Assembly: GCF_007655135.1 (NCBI RefSeq)
Contig: NC_045128.1
Location: forward strand, 25,638,811-25,702,810
Reading direction: 5' to 3'
DNA from: Punica granatum
Taxonomy: Eukaryota; Streptophyta; Magnoliopsida; Myrtales; Lythraceae
DNA: 64,000 bases
The notes beneath the pieces were generated by a model that had not been told where the DNA came from, ran no database searches, and worked only from the letters and a program-made list of their open reading frames with translations. Positions within the stretch are counted from its first letter, which is position 1; each line of letters opens with the position of its first letter. A program made the translations under genes and the position numbers. This document shows, piece by piece, positions 43,576-56,538 of the stretch.

Positions 43576-46500
43576 TTTTTTATTTCTCACCAATAATCAG
43601 CCGGACAGACAGTGTGGATCCACAGTAAGTGGTCAGTCCCCTGTGAGTATACAAAATTTGACTAATCTAGTTCCTCTCGTGGCCTTGCTCATATAATAAA
43701 AATATACATATATATAAATATATACCCAACAAACGTGAACGAGTTCTGAATCCTTCAAGCAAGGAGGACTAGAGTGGAGCTTTGATGTTCCATCCAATAG
43801 GTAGGTGCATGACCTGACATATGGTGGGATTTCTATTATGCAATCTATATATATATATATATATATATATTTAAACTACTCTAACCAAATTCTTCTATTC
43901 GTATAATGAGGACTTTTCACATAACTGTATTAGGCAAACTCTCAGTTTGTGGTTGATTATCTCTTCAAGTTTTCATGTTAATAAATACTTAAGACTTTTT
44001 CTTTTTCTTTCAAATTTCTATAATTTATTTATAATTTTATTGCATATTCCCAAAAAGACTTTTACAATTTATCTACAAATATTAACCAATGAAACTACTC
44101 CCAATATCTTTTATTTATTTCTTATCTTTTGTATTGTGAATATTTATTTCGTAAGAAGTACAATTTAAATAATATATACTTTCGTATTATAAAAAATAAT
44201 CCAAAATCTCGGATAATGCAACCCTTAAAATTTATCAATTTATCAGATTTTGTACAAGAGTTCGAGGATATTTAAAAGCAAAATAGAAATTAAATACTCT
44301 ATGAAAGAGAAATTATACTCTAGGATTTTGGAAAAGTTATTGTTCTTACTTTTTATTTAATATTAATATATACTATTTTGTTTTTTTTTTGTAAAAGGTT
44401 TAAAGTTTAAGTCAAGTGAGATGATATATGTTTTATCATATTAGATTTAAAAATGAAATATGTTTTATCAAAATAATGTCTAAAACTTAGAACGAGCACG
44501 GTCAAAATGTAATATATATATATATATATATATAAAGTAGACAACAAAATAGTAAATAGGGTTAGAAAAATAAATATTTAAATAATGTAGTATTAGAAAG
44601 ATCAGTGCCTTAGTAAATAAATACAATTTGTAAGAAAAATATATTCTATACTTGATATTGCATTAAATGCAAAACTTTAATAGAATATTGAAAGAAAATA
44701 AATATATGAAAAAAAGATTATACTATAATATGCAATTTTTTTGGAAATAAATAATAATATATAGGTTAAAATCAATTCATTCTTAGGACTTAAGTAGATA
44801 AAATAATCAATTGTTTTTAAAAAAATTATCATATCTATACATCAATTAGCATATATAAGTTTTACTCTCGTGCAGTTAATTGGGGTACATTTTAAAAAGA
44901 TTCAATTTTAGGATTTTAATTTATGAAATATAGTCAACTATTTTTAAAAATTTCACCATATCTATATGTCTATTAACATATATAAGTTTTACTTCTATGC
45001 AGTTAATAGGGTAAATATTTATATAGTCATAAACTTAAATTCATGTATATATTTTCAAATATTTATTTCTATTAAAACGTCATGATTTATAATTATACAT
45101 CAAGCATCCTTTTCAATTTTTTGATTTATTGAATGTGGGATATTAACTTTATTAATTGACATCATATTAGAATTAATTGATTATGAATACCAATATATCA
45201 TACATGACCTCCTTTTAACCTTTTTTAAAGTTAAATCCATTCCAAAGAATGTAGCATACTCACATTATTTTATGCACACAAATTAGAAAAGTGTAAAAAT
45301 TGAATTAATTTTCAATATTAATTTGGTCATGCGAAATAAATTTTATCTAATTAACTCGTGCAAAGTATTGGCAAATAACTAGTTAGATTATACGTAGTGA
45401 GTAATCGATTTAAGCAAGAATACAGTATCTTGGCTGAAATTTAAGCCAGGTCAGGGGAATTTATGCTCACATACTCAACTATGACTTAAACACCAAAATA
45501 TAAAGTATCAACCATAACAACTTTTTACGTTCATTTCACTGAAAATGTAGGAGATCCATGAATCTAACTACCTCAAGGTAAGCCGTTCAGCTACTCTAGG
45601 CCGGTCGGCTCTCCTCTATTCCACTAATTCGGTGGTTTCTGGACCCAATGGGCTGCTCGAGCATGCCAATTTCAAGCGCATATAACTCTCAAAACATAGT
45701 GAGTTACGATTTCCACTAGCTATCAAATTAGATCATATTAAGAAATCTTTCAAACATATATGGATTTGCTTTAATCCAAAGCTCATTTGGTCAGTCTAAA
45801 TGGCCCCGAAAGACAAGATATAGCCGAGATTCGAATAAGATAGGGGACCTTTCGCATCCTTTATTGGACATGTTTGGAAGAGTTATGAGAACCATAATAT
45901 ATCAGATAGAGCTGTTATAATATATTAGCTCGCTCATATATATTCAAAAAGTAATTGGGAACATCCTGACCGAATATAATTTATGTTTCCGAAACTATTA
46001 TGGAAAGTGAGGTTCTATCTAGGAGCCTAATATTCTAGACTAGTTCCTCGCCGATCTTATCCGATGGGATTGGTACATCATCCTTGATACAATTCTGATC
46101 CTAAACTGTATTACCAAGTTCAATAAGGAAAAAAAAAAGACTCATTGCATTACCGAATTGTATGTTTAATCATTAGAAAACCTTGCAATGTCTAACACCA
46201 ACTAGCGCGCCTTAAATAGGCATACCAAACTGAGTGCCAGCAAATACGGAACGCCTTATGCAAATATTGAACGTAACATAGTGGTCTCACTCACAAAAAT
46301 AAAAACATAATGGTTGCTTTAAATTGAACGACAACCAAATGTAATGACTTGATTCGGTCCTTTTTACCCAAAGGTAAGGAATGGCATTTGTCAAGATAGC
46401 AAAAACTAGTATCATTAAGTAAACAAGCTATTTCAAATACTAGATATTATAAATTCAAGCTGGACATTTGGTTTAAGTATCTCCTTATTGAAATCCACAC

Positions 46501-46618
46501 TGCACACATCATTATCACCATAATAACTTTGTCAATATAAAGGTCCAGAAAATAATTATTGTCACAAGACAAACTCCATAATTGGGACGATAGATCAACC
46601 ACCTTCAAACAACTCAAG
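43576..46618. other. AT-rich intergenic region with (TA)n tracts
   Basis: (TA)n tracts lie at about 43848-43870 and 44512-44534. From 45540 to 46100 the sequence is less AT-rich and unique-looking but without ORFs. No gene supported. The part next to 46618 is the 3' flank of 2-ODD copy C. Confidence 0.45.
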
Positions 46619-47159
46619 TCAAATCTTTATATGATTTAGAGTGGAATTCCCTTTGAGACTCTTCTTATATCGAAGCTCGAGATAGTCCTTATATTTCATT
46701 TCTGCATAAGCTGCAGTGTGGCTTCCATTGGCTGGAAGCTTGAGTTCGGGGCTAACAACTGTATCCAGGGATGGTCCATTCACTACGGAAATGGAAATCC
46801 TCGTACTTTTGTTGTTTACAACTGCTCGGTGTGTAACGCTCTTGTATTTCCCATTGGTAAAAACCTTGTAAAAGGAAAACGATATTCATGTGTTAGTGCT
46901 ACCGAATAACAATGATGAAAAAATCTTTATTGCGACGCCATTAGATACCTAGGCATGCCTACCTATGGATTACAGGTTGAGTGCCTTTTATTAATTTCAT
47001 ATATAAACTGTTATTTTTTCATATATCCATATTAGTTTTCATCTAGTTGTGATCTTAATGAAATCAAACTAAAAATTCCTTATTCTAGTTATCTTAATTC
47101 TACTCTCACTTCTTTGGGATCTCAATGGAATGAAATTTTCATCAATCTTCTCTTAGATA

Positions 47160-47460
47160 TTGTTCAAGTCATCTTCCTAAGTCCACAATTTAGAGATATA
47201 CCCGAAACAAGCCAAACTATTCGAAACTTTGCTTGTCATCATATTATAACTTTCAGTGCCGAAATACAAAGTTCCACATAGGGCAAGAGAATAAGCAATT
47301 ATCTCAAAGAAAAAGTTGTTATAAATCCAAAAGTAGCTTAGACTGGAGCGACGTGCACGGAGGACGAGGTGGAGCCTAATGAAGCTTGTGATAGAGTAGC
47401 TGATTGAGAGACTAACCGTTGTGGTGCTGGCTGAATGCAAGCACCCTATTTCAATGTTCT
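47160..47460. repeat. Fragment related to the internal end of the copia-like element at 36468
   Basis: GACGAGGTGGAGC, TGTGATAGAGTAGCTGA and GTGGTGCTGGCTGAATGCAAG resemble 37530-37610 of the non-autonomous element. It is a partial copy inside intron 3 of copy C. Confidence 0.45.
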
Positions 47461-48417
47461 ACGTCTTTCATTTCTTTATAAAATCTTCTTGTTGAATTCC
47501 GTTCAATGATATGGTCCAACACATAAATTAATAAGTTATGTATGATATGCTATCTTAATTTATTGGTCCGATTTAAGTGATCTAATTAAGTTTCAGTTTA
47601 CGGACCTTGGTGACATCTCATAAAAGTGCGGGACAAAATGTGCAGAAATCAAAGGGTAGTTTTTTATTTTATGATGGGCAGAATTAGAAATTCAATAATC
47701 TAAGTGGCTTAAATGCAATCGAGAGGTTTTGGTCCCCAAATCATACAAATATGTTAAGTTATGAGGCCCCATTCCTTAACACTTACGACCCTCTCGCCTG
47801 AATTTCCTCTTGCCTAAGGTTCTAGACTAGGGTTTCGAAAATATTGACTTGGAAGGCCTCTATCCCAACTTTTGATTTCCAATTTCCATGATGGATTTCG
47901 GCATGTGAAATCATAGGGTTTTAGGATCATAAATTTAACTCTTTTTACTCGTAAATTGCAGAATACTCTGTATTGAAGGTAAGGAATGAAGAAGTCCATA
48001 TTGATACTACTCTAGTGAAGATACATGGCTTGCTAGAATGGAGGAATATTATCATATGCAAAATTGTATGGGTTTAATAAACCTGCGGGGCAAGGTTGGT
48101 AGTGTGCTGCAAAGGCAGCCAGTTGAAGACTAGGGTATGCCCTAATAAACTTGTTGCCCTTTGTCTTCTAGGAGGTCGATCGGGTATACTAATGATAAGT
48201 GTGTAAATTGATGTATTTTAAAGTCTTAAGTTCTCATGATAAGGAGCAACACATACTGATACGAGAATTCCAAAAGTGCCCCTAATTTCCATAAAAGTGA
48301 AAAAATATTCTTTTTTTTTCAATACCGTAAAATTTTTACTATATTCATAAGCGATTAGACTCATTTCCAATAGAAATACTAGAACTGATATATCGTAGTA
48401 CCAATCTTTTATAAACT

Positions 48418-48823
48418 TGTAGTTTTCTAATCAATTCTTTGATGAGGGACAACTAACTCTCGATGTACGCACGTTCATGTGGGTTCACATTACGCCAAAG
48501 TCTAATGTCTCTTTGTCAAGGGCAACCAAAGGGCGCCCGTGTTGGCCTAAGCGTGGAACATGTGGCCTGTTTTGTCCAATTTAGCCTAAGAGTGGAATTT
48601 GTGGCTAGTTTCCTTAGTCTAAACTTGTGGTTACTCTGTGCCCCCTTGTCCAGGCACGAAAGAAAAATGCTTGGCTAGTAGTCAATTCTTGAGCGTGGGT
48701 GTTCAAGTTTGTGTAACACAGGTAGGTCAGTGACGTGTCAAAGAAAGCCACGTGTTGTTATTTGAGGGCTGGTGTTGAGAGTTAGTTGTTCCACATCAGA
48801 GAATTGATTAAAATACTACAAGT
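48418..48823. mobile_element. Inverted-repeat element in intron 3 of copy C
   Basis: Left arm 48418-48465 (TAATCAATTCTTTGATGAGG, ACAACTAACTCTC) is matched inversely at 48774-48823 (GAGAGTTAGTTGTTCCACAT, AGAGAATTGATTA). The inside has no clear ORF. Element type uncertain. Confidence 0.5.
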
Positions 48824-49171
48824 TTATATGAGATTAGGTATCACAACCTATCAGCTCAAGTTTTTAAAATTTGAGATGAGATCAATCGTTTATAATTCTA
48901 TGCCCAATGAAAGCTTTACAAATACGTTTTGCAGTGCTTGAGGTAAAAATGATGTCTATACTCGTTTAACACTACATTTTCTATACTTTTGCATTTTTCG
49001 CTTTCACACTTCTTTTATTTCAAATAACAATAGATTAGATACTAACCCGGTAGCGGCATCAAGTTCGTTATCTTAACAAGAGTGAATAAGATAAATCAAT
49101 AATTTTATTATCTGAAAATTTCTTAGAAGTTCTAATTGGAAAAAGCATAAAATTTTCACATTTTCACATTT

Positions 49172-49602
49172 TTAGTACGAACTTTTTTCATTAACCTAAA
49201 AATGCACAAACTTTCGGTTTGATAACGATTTTAGCACAACGTCAAATTTTTCGTTAATTTCGACGGAATCGAGGTCACAGAAGGCGCCGGCGATCCTAAT
49301 CAGGCGGAAGGGGGCCAGCGACCACAATTGGTGGTGATGGCTGGGGTCGTGGCTCCACCCGCCATAATCGGGAGAATCCCCAATTTGAGGGTTCTTCAGA
49401 TTTCGGGGGGTAGGTGCCTTGATTATTGCCACCCCACCCCCCCGATTGGGGTTGTTGGTGCCCTTTGCCTGATTGAGGTCGTTGGCGTCTTCTGTGACTT
49501 CGATTCTGTCCAAATTAACATAATATTTGATGCCGTGCTAGAATTATTATCAAATCGAAGGAATGTGCATTTTTAGGTTAAGAAAAAGTTCGTACTAGCT
49601 TC
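49172..49602. mobile_element. Fold-back MITE with arms of about 190 bp in intron 3 of copy C
   Basis: Starts AGTACGAACTTTTTTCATTA and ends GAAAAAGTTCGTACT. The arms pair through TTAACCTAAAAATGCACA, TTTGATAAY and GAATCGARGTCACAGAAG-like words. Frames across it are products of the palindrome. The long arms suggest a MULE-type MITE. Confidence 0.7.
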
Positions 49603-49730
49603 TTTTTTTTTTTGTTACTAACCCTACAGTTTATTAGAAATCTATCTTAAGATAGCAAACTTTTTTTTCCTCATTTCTCCATCCTAAGTTGACTAATAAC
49701 CAGAAAATTCTAATATGACATAGTATTAGG

Positions 49731-49939
49731 GTGACACATTTAGTATTTTAGTTCAAGTGTTTAGTATTTCAATTTAAGTGTTTCGTAGTTTTATTATTTG
49801 TGATGGACGGTACAGAAATACTAAACATTTGAATTAAAATACTAAACACTTGAATTAAAAGTAAAAGTAATAAATATTTATATTAGTTAAGAGTATTAAA
49901 AGTACTAAACACTTGAACTGAATGTATCAAATGTGTCAC
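49731..49939. mobile_element. MITE with GTGACACATTT ends in intron 3 of copy C
   Basis: 209 bp. The ends GTGACACATTTAGTA and CAAATGTGTCAC are inverted, and TTCAAGTGTTTAGTA recurs in both orientations inside. Confidence 0.7.
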
Positions 49940-51775
49940 TGTGACTCTCATTGTCAACTTAGAGGGACCCTATGCTATCCAAAGTGGATCAAAAACCTAG
50001 CCGAAGCCTCCAAGGGAGCAAAGAGCTGAGAAGAACAAGCATTTCAAGTGGGGAAAAATTAACAGTTACCTCGACATGGTCACCAATTTGGACAAAGAAA
50101 GCACCGGAAATAATATTTGCATTGATCCACTTGCCCTTGCGTTGAAGTTGAAGCCCATTAATCCCATTCTGCATGAGCAGAGTTAATAGGCCGAGATCCG
50201 TATGAGATGGCAAGCCTAAAGCAAGCTCGGGCTGGGGACAAGGTGGGTAAAAGTTTGCAACGAAAAGCTGTAGGCTTGATTCAACATCCAAAGCCCTGTA
50301 TATATGAGAAGATTCCAGCCCCAAGCTCTCTGATATTCCTCCAAGTAGATCTCTCACCACTCCTCGAACGCCTTCACTGAATGCCGCTAACACTTCACTG
50401 TACAGAAACATTGTGTATTATTGAATGAACTGAGGTAATTCCACCTCAGAGGATAACAAGTGAAAACCCCGTTGTTCAAACTTCAAAGATTCCTAAGACA
50501 CTTCTTGGGTTTGCTGGTTGAGAAAGTTTTTCAATCTTGTCAATCATATATCTGCTGTGCCGTTAGGAACTTGCACTCCCTTATGTTATGACTCGTGTCT
50601 ATATACAAACTTGGGTACAAACCGTACAGCAAAGGATAGGAAAGAATTCTAATACCTGAACCCTGCAGGTTTGCGTGGGGAGTGAAACTCCGGGTGGACC
50701 CTGACCCTAAGATAATCTCTCCAGAACAAGGCTTCGGACGGAGGACCATCAGTGCTCGTGCCATAACAGATTGTGTCCAATATTTTCTTCCCTTCATATT
50801 CCCTCTTCTCCTCTTTGTCCTCTAGATCGAAGAACTCTCTGCAATCGTCTAGTATTTTGTTCATAAGGCTCTCATCAACCCCGTGATTGATCACCTGTAT
50901 AATAAGTCTGACAATCCTATAAATGTTGCAGCCTGATTTTGCACGAACTTTCTCTTCATTAGTAATTATTTACGCATACAAACTTTTAAGTCATGAAACT
51001 TTGGAAATTAATGGCCCAAACCGAAAAGTCTATGACAGTTGTAATTGAGGGAAAGTAATTTTCATTCAACCATCATTTTTTTTTCTTTTTTTGTCCGAAA
51101 ACATTAATTTTTGTTCAACTATGTCGCTGATAATGTTTTGCGTTTATCCACTTTAGTCCTGCCATCCACTTTCAATAAAAAGCCAACAAGCGGGTTCTTT
51201 AAATAAAAGGTAATCTTTTAAAAAATTAAGAAAATTTGAAAAACAATGTAACGTTGTAGATAATGTTAACATATCTGCATTATATATATTCATATATATA
51301 TATATGACATATTTATGAAAAGATATATATATATATATTTTTTTTTCTTTTGATACTTAGTTTTGGGTCATCCATATGATACTCGTCAGCGTATTTCAAT
51401 ATGTGCGAATTCCGAAAAGTTTATGTGCCAAAAGAAAAGTGCACAACGATAGAAGTGCAACAATATGATAAAGTTTCTGGGATCAAACGGGGATTAATTT
51501 CCTTCTATGAAAAAATATATTACCATGAAGCAGCCCCAGTCTTGGCATATGTTTCTGAGGTCTTGTATGATAGTGGAACGTTAATAAGGAGTTCCCGAGC
51601 TCAGCAGGGAGAAATCAATGATGGGAATTGGCCCTTCGGCTTCTCCGGCTGCTTCATTACTAGGAATCTCCTTATCCGAGGTAGAATTTGTTTGAAAGGC
51701 GTATGTTGGTGGTATGTGAGTGAGGCCCGGCTTTTCCACTAGGGTTTTGGCAGTCGACACCTTGGGTGTTGCCAT

Positions 51776-53712
51776 TGAGATCACTTCAGGAGCAAGACAA
51801 GTGATGTGTGCGTCTGCAATCATGAATTGTTACAGAAGGTCCAAACCCATTAAATTATTGAAGAAAATTCTCATTAAACATTTTCGCACAATAACGGAGT
51901 GAGTTAATTATATACCCATCTGTCAATAAGTCCATTTATAAAACAATTGGATACATATCTACACTGATTTCGTAATTTTTATTTACTGAAGAAAATTCTA
52001 TCTCTGTGATGTAACCTTTTTCGTATGAGTAAAAAATTATTTTTATCGGCAAGTCTCTCTATTTTAATAAGAGATTTTTACGTTATATATCCCATGATTT
52101 TATCCTTTTTTTTAAATTTATCATATACTTTAAAAATTATCCAAAATGGCCAATGATTTACATGTTGTTCTAGATCTATCCCGACGTCAATTTATCCTAC
52201 AATTTTTAACGGTGTCGCTGACGTGAAACGTAAATGGGTCCATCCTTGCCACTGTGACCCTTTGCCTGGAATAGATTTTAGAAAAAATTTAAAATCATGC
52301 GATAGATTTGAGAAAAAAAATTAAAATCATGAGATAGGTTTGAGGTCCACTTACGTTTCATTGACGGACGAATTAATACCCACATTGATCTGTAACAAGA
52401 TGTAAATTATTGGCTTTTTGGGTAATTTTTAAATCATGAGATAAATTTAAGAAAATGATCAAATCACGTCATTAAAATCCCTTTTAATAATGATAAAAGT
52501 TCGAAAACAAAAATGACCTAGGTATGGTTGAGACTGATAGTGGCTTTCGTAATGCAGTAAATTAAAGGAGTGTGGGTAAATTTTATGTCAATAATTCTCT
52601 CATAAGATAAGTTCTTTTCTGAAAAATAGCAAGTCCCTTTTAAAGATTCAACGTTAGAAAACATAAGACAGGAATAATAATATTACCTTCACTTGTAAAC
52701 GAAACAATTGAAAACACTGAGCGAAGTACATCTAAGAGATTAAAAAGTAAAATTTTTAAAGAAATAAAAAATAAAGAGAGAAATGTCACCGTGAAATTTA
52801 ACTTTCATAGATTTTTCGCAGTGTTCTAAAATCTGACTAGATATATTGTTGAACCAGTCGAAGCATCTGTTCTTGTATTTATCTGGAGGTTTGACCTATT
52901 GAACTGGACGTTTAAATAATTCTTGAATACATATTTACAATTAAAAGAATAATGAAAACGAATTATGAGACTTCTTACTTGGAGGAAACCATATACTAAA
53001 AAAAAAGGAAAAAGAAAAAAAGAAAAGAAAACAACAACAACAATAATAGATGCTCTTGATACACATAAACTTACAACTAGTCTAATAAAATATTAAGCGC
53101 ACCACCAAAAGATTAAGCTTAACTTAATTGCGATGTCAGAGAGTTGATAGGGCAAAAAATATGTTTGCTAACACATTTTTTTAGGAAATTTTCTTTTTCA
53201 CAATTGAAATTTGTATAGAGATTAGAAAAACTCTATTTTTAGTGTTCTAATTTTCCATTAGTCAGTTCTTTCATTTTCTAATTTCTAATTTATGACTTTC
53301 CTTTGTTATTTATTAAACATTATTTATTTCCACAAGATTGAGCCCCAATACTAAATTAGTGATTGATTTGCTATGAATTATGATTTTATAACTTTAACAT
53401 TAGTAAACGTATTTTTATATTTTTTAATGGTGAAATAAATTTAGAAAATAAAAAGAAAAGTAGAGAAGAAAAGTGAGAATTAGTTATTTGAAAATAAACA
53501 GGCCCAATCATCTTAGTTCAAAGCTTTTTCCTATACTGATATGTAATAATATTTGAGGTTTCTGATTTTTTATTTCATCACCTATGCTGACAGAATTTGC
53601 AAAAATGAAATTTCAAAAACATAATACAAGTATGGTGGAATGAGCAATTCAGGAAAACTTACGATGAACTATAAAGCATATACAGATGTAAAACTTGTGG
53701 AAATCAACATTA
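51776..53712. other. Upstream region of copy C and intergenic DNA
   Basis: AT-rich, no gene supported. Contains the inverted-repeat element at 52085-52490 and A-rich tracts at about 52999-53040. Confidence 0.5.
52085..52490. mobile_element. Fold-back MITE with arms of about 150 bp
   Basis: Left arm landmarks TTTAAATTTATCATATACTT, AAAATTATCCAAAA and CAATGATTTACATGTTGTT are inverted on the right as TTATTGGCTTTTTGGGTAAT, AAATCATGAGATAAATTTAA and AACAAGATGTAAATTATTGG. The centre repeats ATCATGMGATAGRTTTGAG. No coding capacity. Confidence 0.6.
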
Positions 53713-53955
53713 GGAGTGTGTTTGGTTTTAGAGTTAAAGTAATTTTGATTTTGATTTTGATTTTGATTTTGATTTTGATTGTGAAAAAGGACAAATGAAA
53801 TGGTATTATAAATTTGACTTGGGAAACGTGTGTTTTTGTTGTGTAGTAGGTTGAGTTAAAATCCAAATTATGATTCTAAAATCAAATTGTGAAACCAAAC
53901 GGGTCCCAAAATATTGGTTTTAATCAAAATCAAAATCAAAATCAAAGTTACTTTA
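53713..53955. mobile_element. MITE-like fold-back, divergent 'GTGTTTGGTTT' family, copy 4
   Basis: Starts GTGTGTTTGGTTTTAGAG and contains AAACCAAACGGGTCCC at 53892-53907, like the other copies. A (TTTTGA)n run at about 53741-53780 is inverted at 53922-53946 as (TCAAAA)n, followed by AGTTACTTTAA, so outer arms of about 30 bp can form a hairpin. Confidence 0.55.
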
Positions 53956-54419
53956 ATGAAGGACTAGAAGTCTAAGTACTTATTATGGTTATAAATATTG
54001 ATTCTTAGACATGACTCTTTCAACATTTCTACATCATCATATTAAAGAACAGAGAAGTCATAATAGCATAGCTGAACGACAACAACCAATCTCAGTGAAT
54101 GGAAAGAAATCTTGCCGTGATGCCATCATGTCTCTGTCCGGAAGACCCGATTAAATGGCTTGTTTATAAATCTATCTTGTCTTGCGGACATCGAATATCT
54201 CTGTTGCATGGGCATGTAAATCTCATAGATGCCTAATTTCTCATTGTCTAGAACAGCCTTAGTGGCTTGATCGTTAAGACTCTCGTGGGCCATTTGGCGA
54301 GGCTGCTATCCTCCTCTAGTTTAGCATATTAGAGGTACACCGGTCTCACTTGATAAGTAGGCAACATAGGGTCAGCAATGTAATACATTCAATAAGAATA
54401 GTAACCTCCGATATCAAAG
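53956..54419. other. Intergenic, nothing recognised
   Basis: No credible ORF or repeat structure before duplication copy 2. Confidence 0.5.
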
Positions 54420-55209
54420 CATCATATAAAAAAGAAAGGCTTCCTCTGCTAATAAACATCAAGTACACATAAGTATGAAATGCATTGTTAAGGTCAACCT
54501 GCCATGAGACTTGCAAATAATGTTATGTTGTCAACTGATATCAGAGCATCATACAGACATTCAGGAATTTGACTGAGAATAAGAGCCATAAATTCCAAGT
54601 TATCTTCCAAAAAGATCGATGGCAACAGTATTTGTTTTCATTGTGTAGTAGTAAGATAAGACATCTATTTTTATTATTCACGGGCCACAGAGATGGATAT
54701 CTGTTTTATGTACTCCCCGTTAGAGAAAAATGCATCCAGAAAACTTAGGCTTAAAAAATTTGAGTGTTTCTCATCAAAAAAAAAAGCAAAAGAAATGGAG
54801 AGAAAAAAAGCTTATGGACTACTGATCGACCGATCGGGAAGCCTATAATAACTGATACAAAAGAATAAAACAGTAGAAGAAATTACCGATTAACAAACTT
54901 GTATGTCAACACAGTGGCAATACCTCTTCGAATTTCAAATCTTCAGATAACCCTCGACGGGATATTTTCTTCGCTCACTAAACTTACCTATGTCTAAGTC
55001 ACACAAGTAAAAAATTACCCAAGAGCTAAGGTCAACTGAAGGACTGGCTTGTGCATCTGATGTTAACTCAAAGGCGATTATGTAAAGGATCATCAAGAGG
55101 CAGTAAAACGTTAAAGGAGTATTACCTAAAACAAGCTCGATACAAAATACAAGACAAATCAAAGGAGTATAATATTTCTTATATGTGCGAAATAGAATTA
55201 TGTACTTAC

Positions 55210-55525
55210 CATTTCAGTGGCATGACCGAACAACTCCCTTGCCCGTTCAAGTTTTGTCTTCCCATATCTGTTCACAAACTTGGAGAGATAGGTGACCCAA
55301 ATATCTTGCATATTTGAGAATTTAAATATCCTGACACCACTTCCATACACCTTGAATGCATCTTCAAAGTACTTGTTATCCTACGTATGTCAACACAGTA
55401 AGTTTTCTGTACTTTGGAATAAAAAAACTTAATAATGGAACAAATATGATAATTTAATAGAAATTGTACTTCCAAAAATGATGAATAATTCATAATGATC
55501 TGGGGCATGGCTATTCCAAATCTAG
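55210..55525 (-). pseudogene. SYF1-like splicing-factor fragment, two exons (duplication copy 2)
   Basis: Exon 55470-about 55522 reads GIAMPQIIMNYSSFLE and exon 55210-55380 (57 codons) reads DNKYFEDAFKVYGSGVRIF, MQDIWVTYLSKFVNRYGKTK and LERARELFGHATEM. They join across a GT/AG intron of 89 bp in the order found in SYF1/XAB2 (ATPQIIINYA..LEE.KYFEDAFKVYERG). The second exon ends at a GTAAGT donor, but no following SYF1 exon was found. It is an orphan piece of a single-copy-type splicing gene moved along with the 2-ODD unit. Confidence 0.75.
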
Positions 55526-55992
55526 TATTCACTCATAGACAACACGAGTGGATTCCAAAGTTAACCCAAGCTCCCCTCCAACTCCAAATAAAAAGACCAC
55601 AATATCAATGACTTGTGCAACTTACTTTGAAGTTTTTTTTTTTTTTCCATCAGCAGACACTGAAAATTAGACAACACTCAAGACGGTAAGTCTTAACTCT
55701 TAAGAGGCGTGCTCTCAAAATTACCTCTACCATTAAACGCAAAGGTGAGTTGTTATTATTTCACTTCAAATTCTTAAGTTCATACAAGTAGAAGCAAAAT
55801 AATGTGTTTTGAATTTTTTTTACTTTCATTCTCTTTTCATCGAAGGAATGAGCAAGTGGCTGAGGAATCAGGAATTCGTTCCATCTTTCTCTTTAGGTGG
55901 GTCCACTATTCAGTAATTTCAACAATTTGTAACTCATATTTTGTATAGGATAAATTAGCCAAAAAATCACGTTCTATTACATGCAACGCACA

Positions 55993-56225
55993 GGCTCCGG
56001 AGTTATCGAGCGATTTTACCCTCGGTAAACCAAAGTATTGACCGACGGCTTACCACTCGGTAAATCGAAGGATTTTTCCCTTGGTAAAATTACTGAGGCT
56101 TGAATTTTTAGGTAATCTGAATCTCTCAGAAATCCTTCGAGAAACCCGTTTACCAAGATATTTCTGGCGACTTACCGAGGGACGTTCTCTTGGTAATCGC
56201 ATAATTTTTGTAGTGTTCGCTGCGA
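55993..56225 (-). mobile_element. CACTA element terminus
   Basis: On the minus strand the piece begins CACTACAAAAATTATGCGAT at 56225, the CACTA signature. It continues with repeated CCCTCGGTAA / TTACCGAGGG subterminal motifs. Only one end is visible. The matching region in copy 1 is degraded. Confidence 0.7.
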
Positions 56226-56538
56226 TGGAGTCGCCCTTAAAATCTAGATCTAGAAGTCCTTGATTCATTTCTCATCAGCGAATTGCAAGTACTTCTATTT
56301 CTCCTCTCATATTTAGCCCCTTCTAGATAGATCCGTAAGCCTCATGACCTAAATTAAAAACAAAAAAGATTGTGATGCTTTTTTAGAAATAATGTTTGTG
56401 TAAAAATTACAAACCGGTAAAGTAAATCCAGATCTTCCACCGTAAAAAAAGTAATGCCGAATCTCTTTTCTGGTAGTTCCTTGCAGTAAATCGACTAATA
56501 ATATTAATTTATGGATTGTATTATTCAAATCAAAGTGC

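Larger units (their letters stand above)
46619..51775 (-). pseudogene. 2-ODD copy C: four exons, nonsense codon in exon 1, greatly enlarged intron 3
   Basis: Exons (minus): 51524-51775, 50656-50894, 50070-50397 and 46619-46864. All splice ends are GT/AG and phases equal those of copy D. Exon 1 has TAA at 51581-51583 (codon 65; PY*R where copies B and D have DQR). Elsewhere the frame is open. Ligands are LPSHTDLGLLT, SVTHRAVVNN and TRISIS. Exon 2 carries one extra codon (EDKEEKRE). Without the stop the product would be 354 residues. Intron 3 is 3205 bp against 440 bp in copy D, with at least three inverted-repeat elements inside. No TATA box is evident upstream. Probably a pseudogene; an alternative start after the stop would lose the N-terminal half of the DIOX_N domain. 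Confidence 0.85.

Noticed and set aside
49196..49576. ORFs on both strands with similar sequences
   Set aside because: They are the two arms of a fold-back MITE read in each direction.
54935..55162. 75-residue minus ORF next to the SYF1 exon, considered as another SYF1 exon
   Set aside because: Its sequence does not match the expected next part of SYF1 (the PLYLQYAKLEE region).
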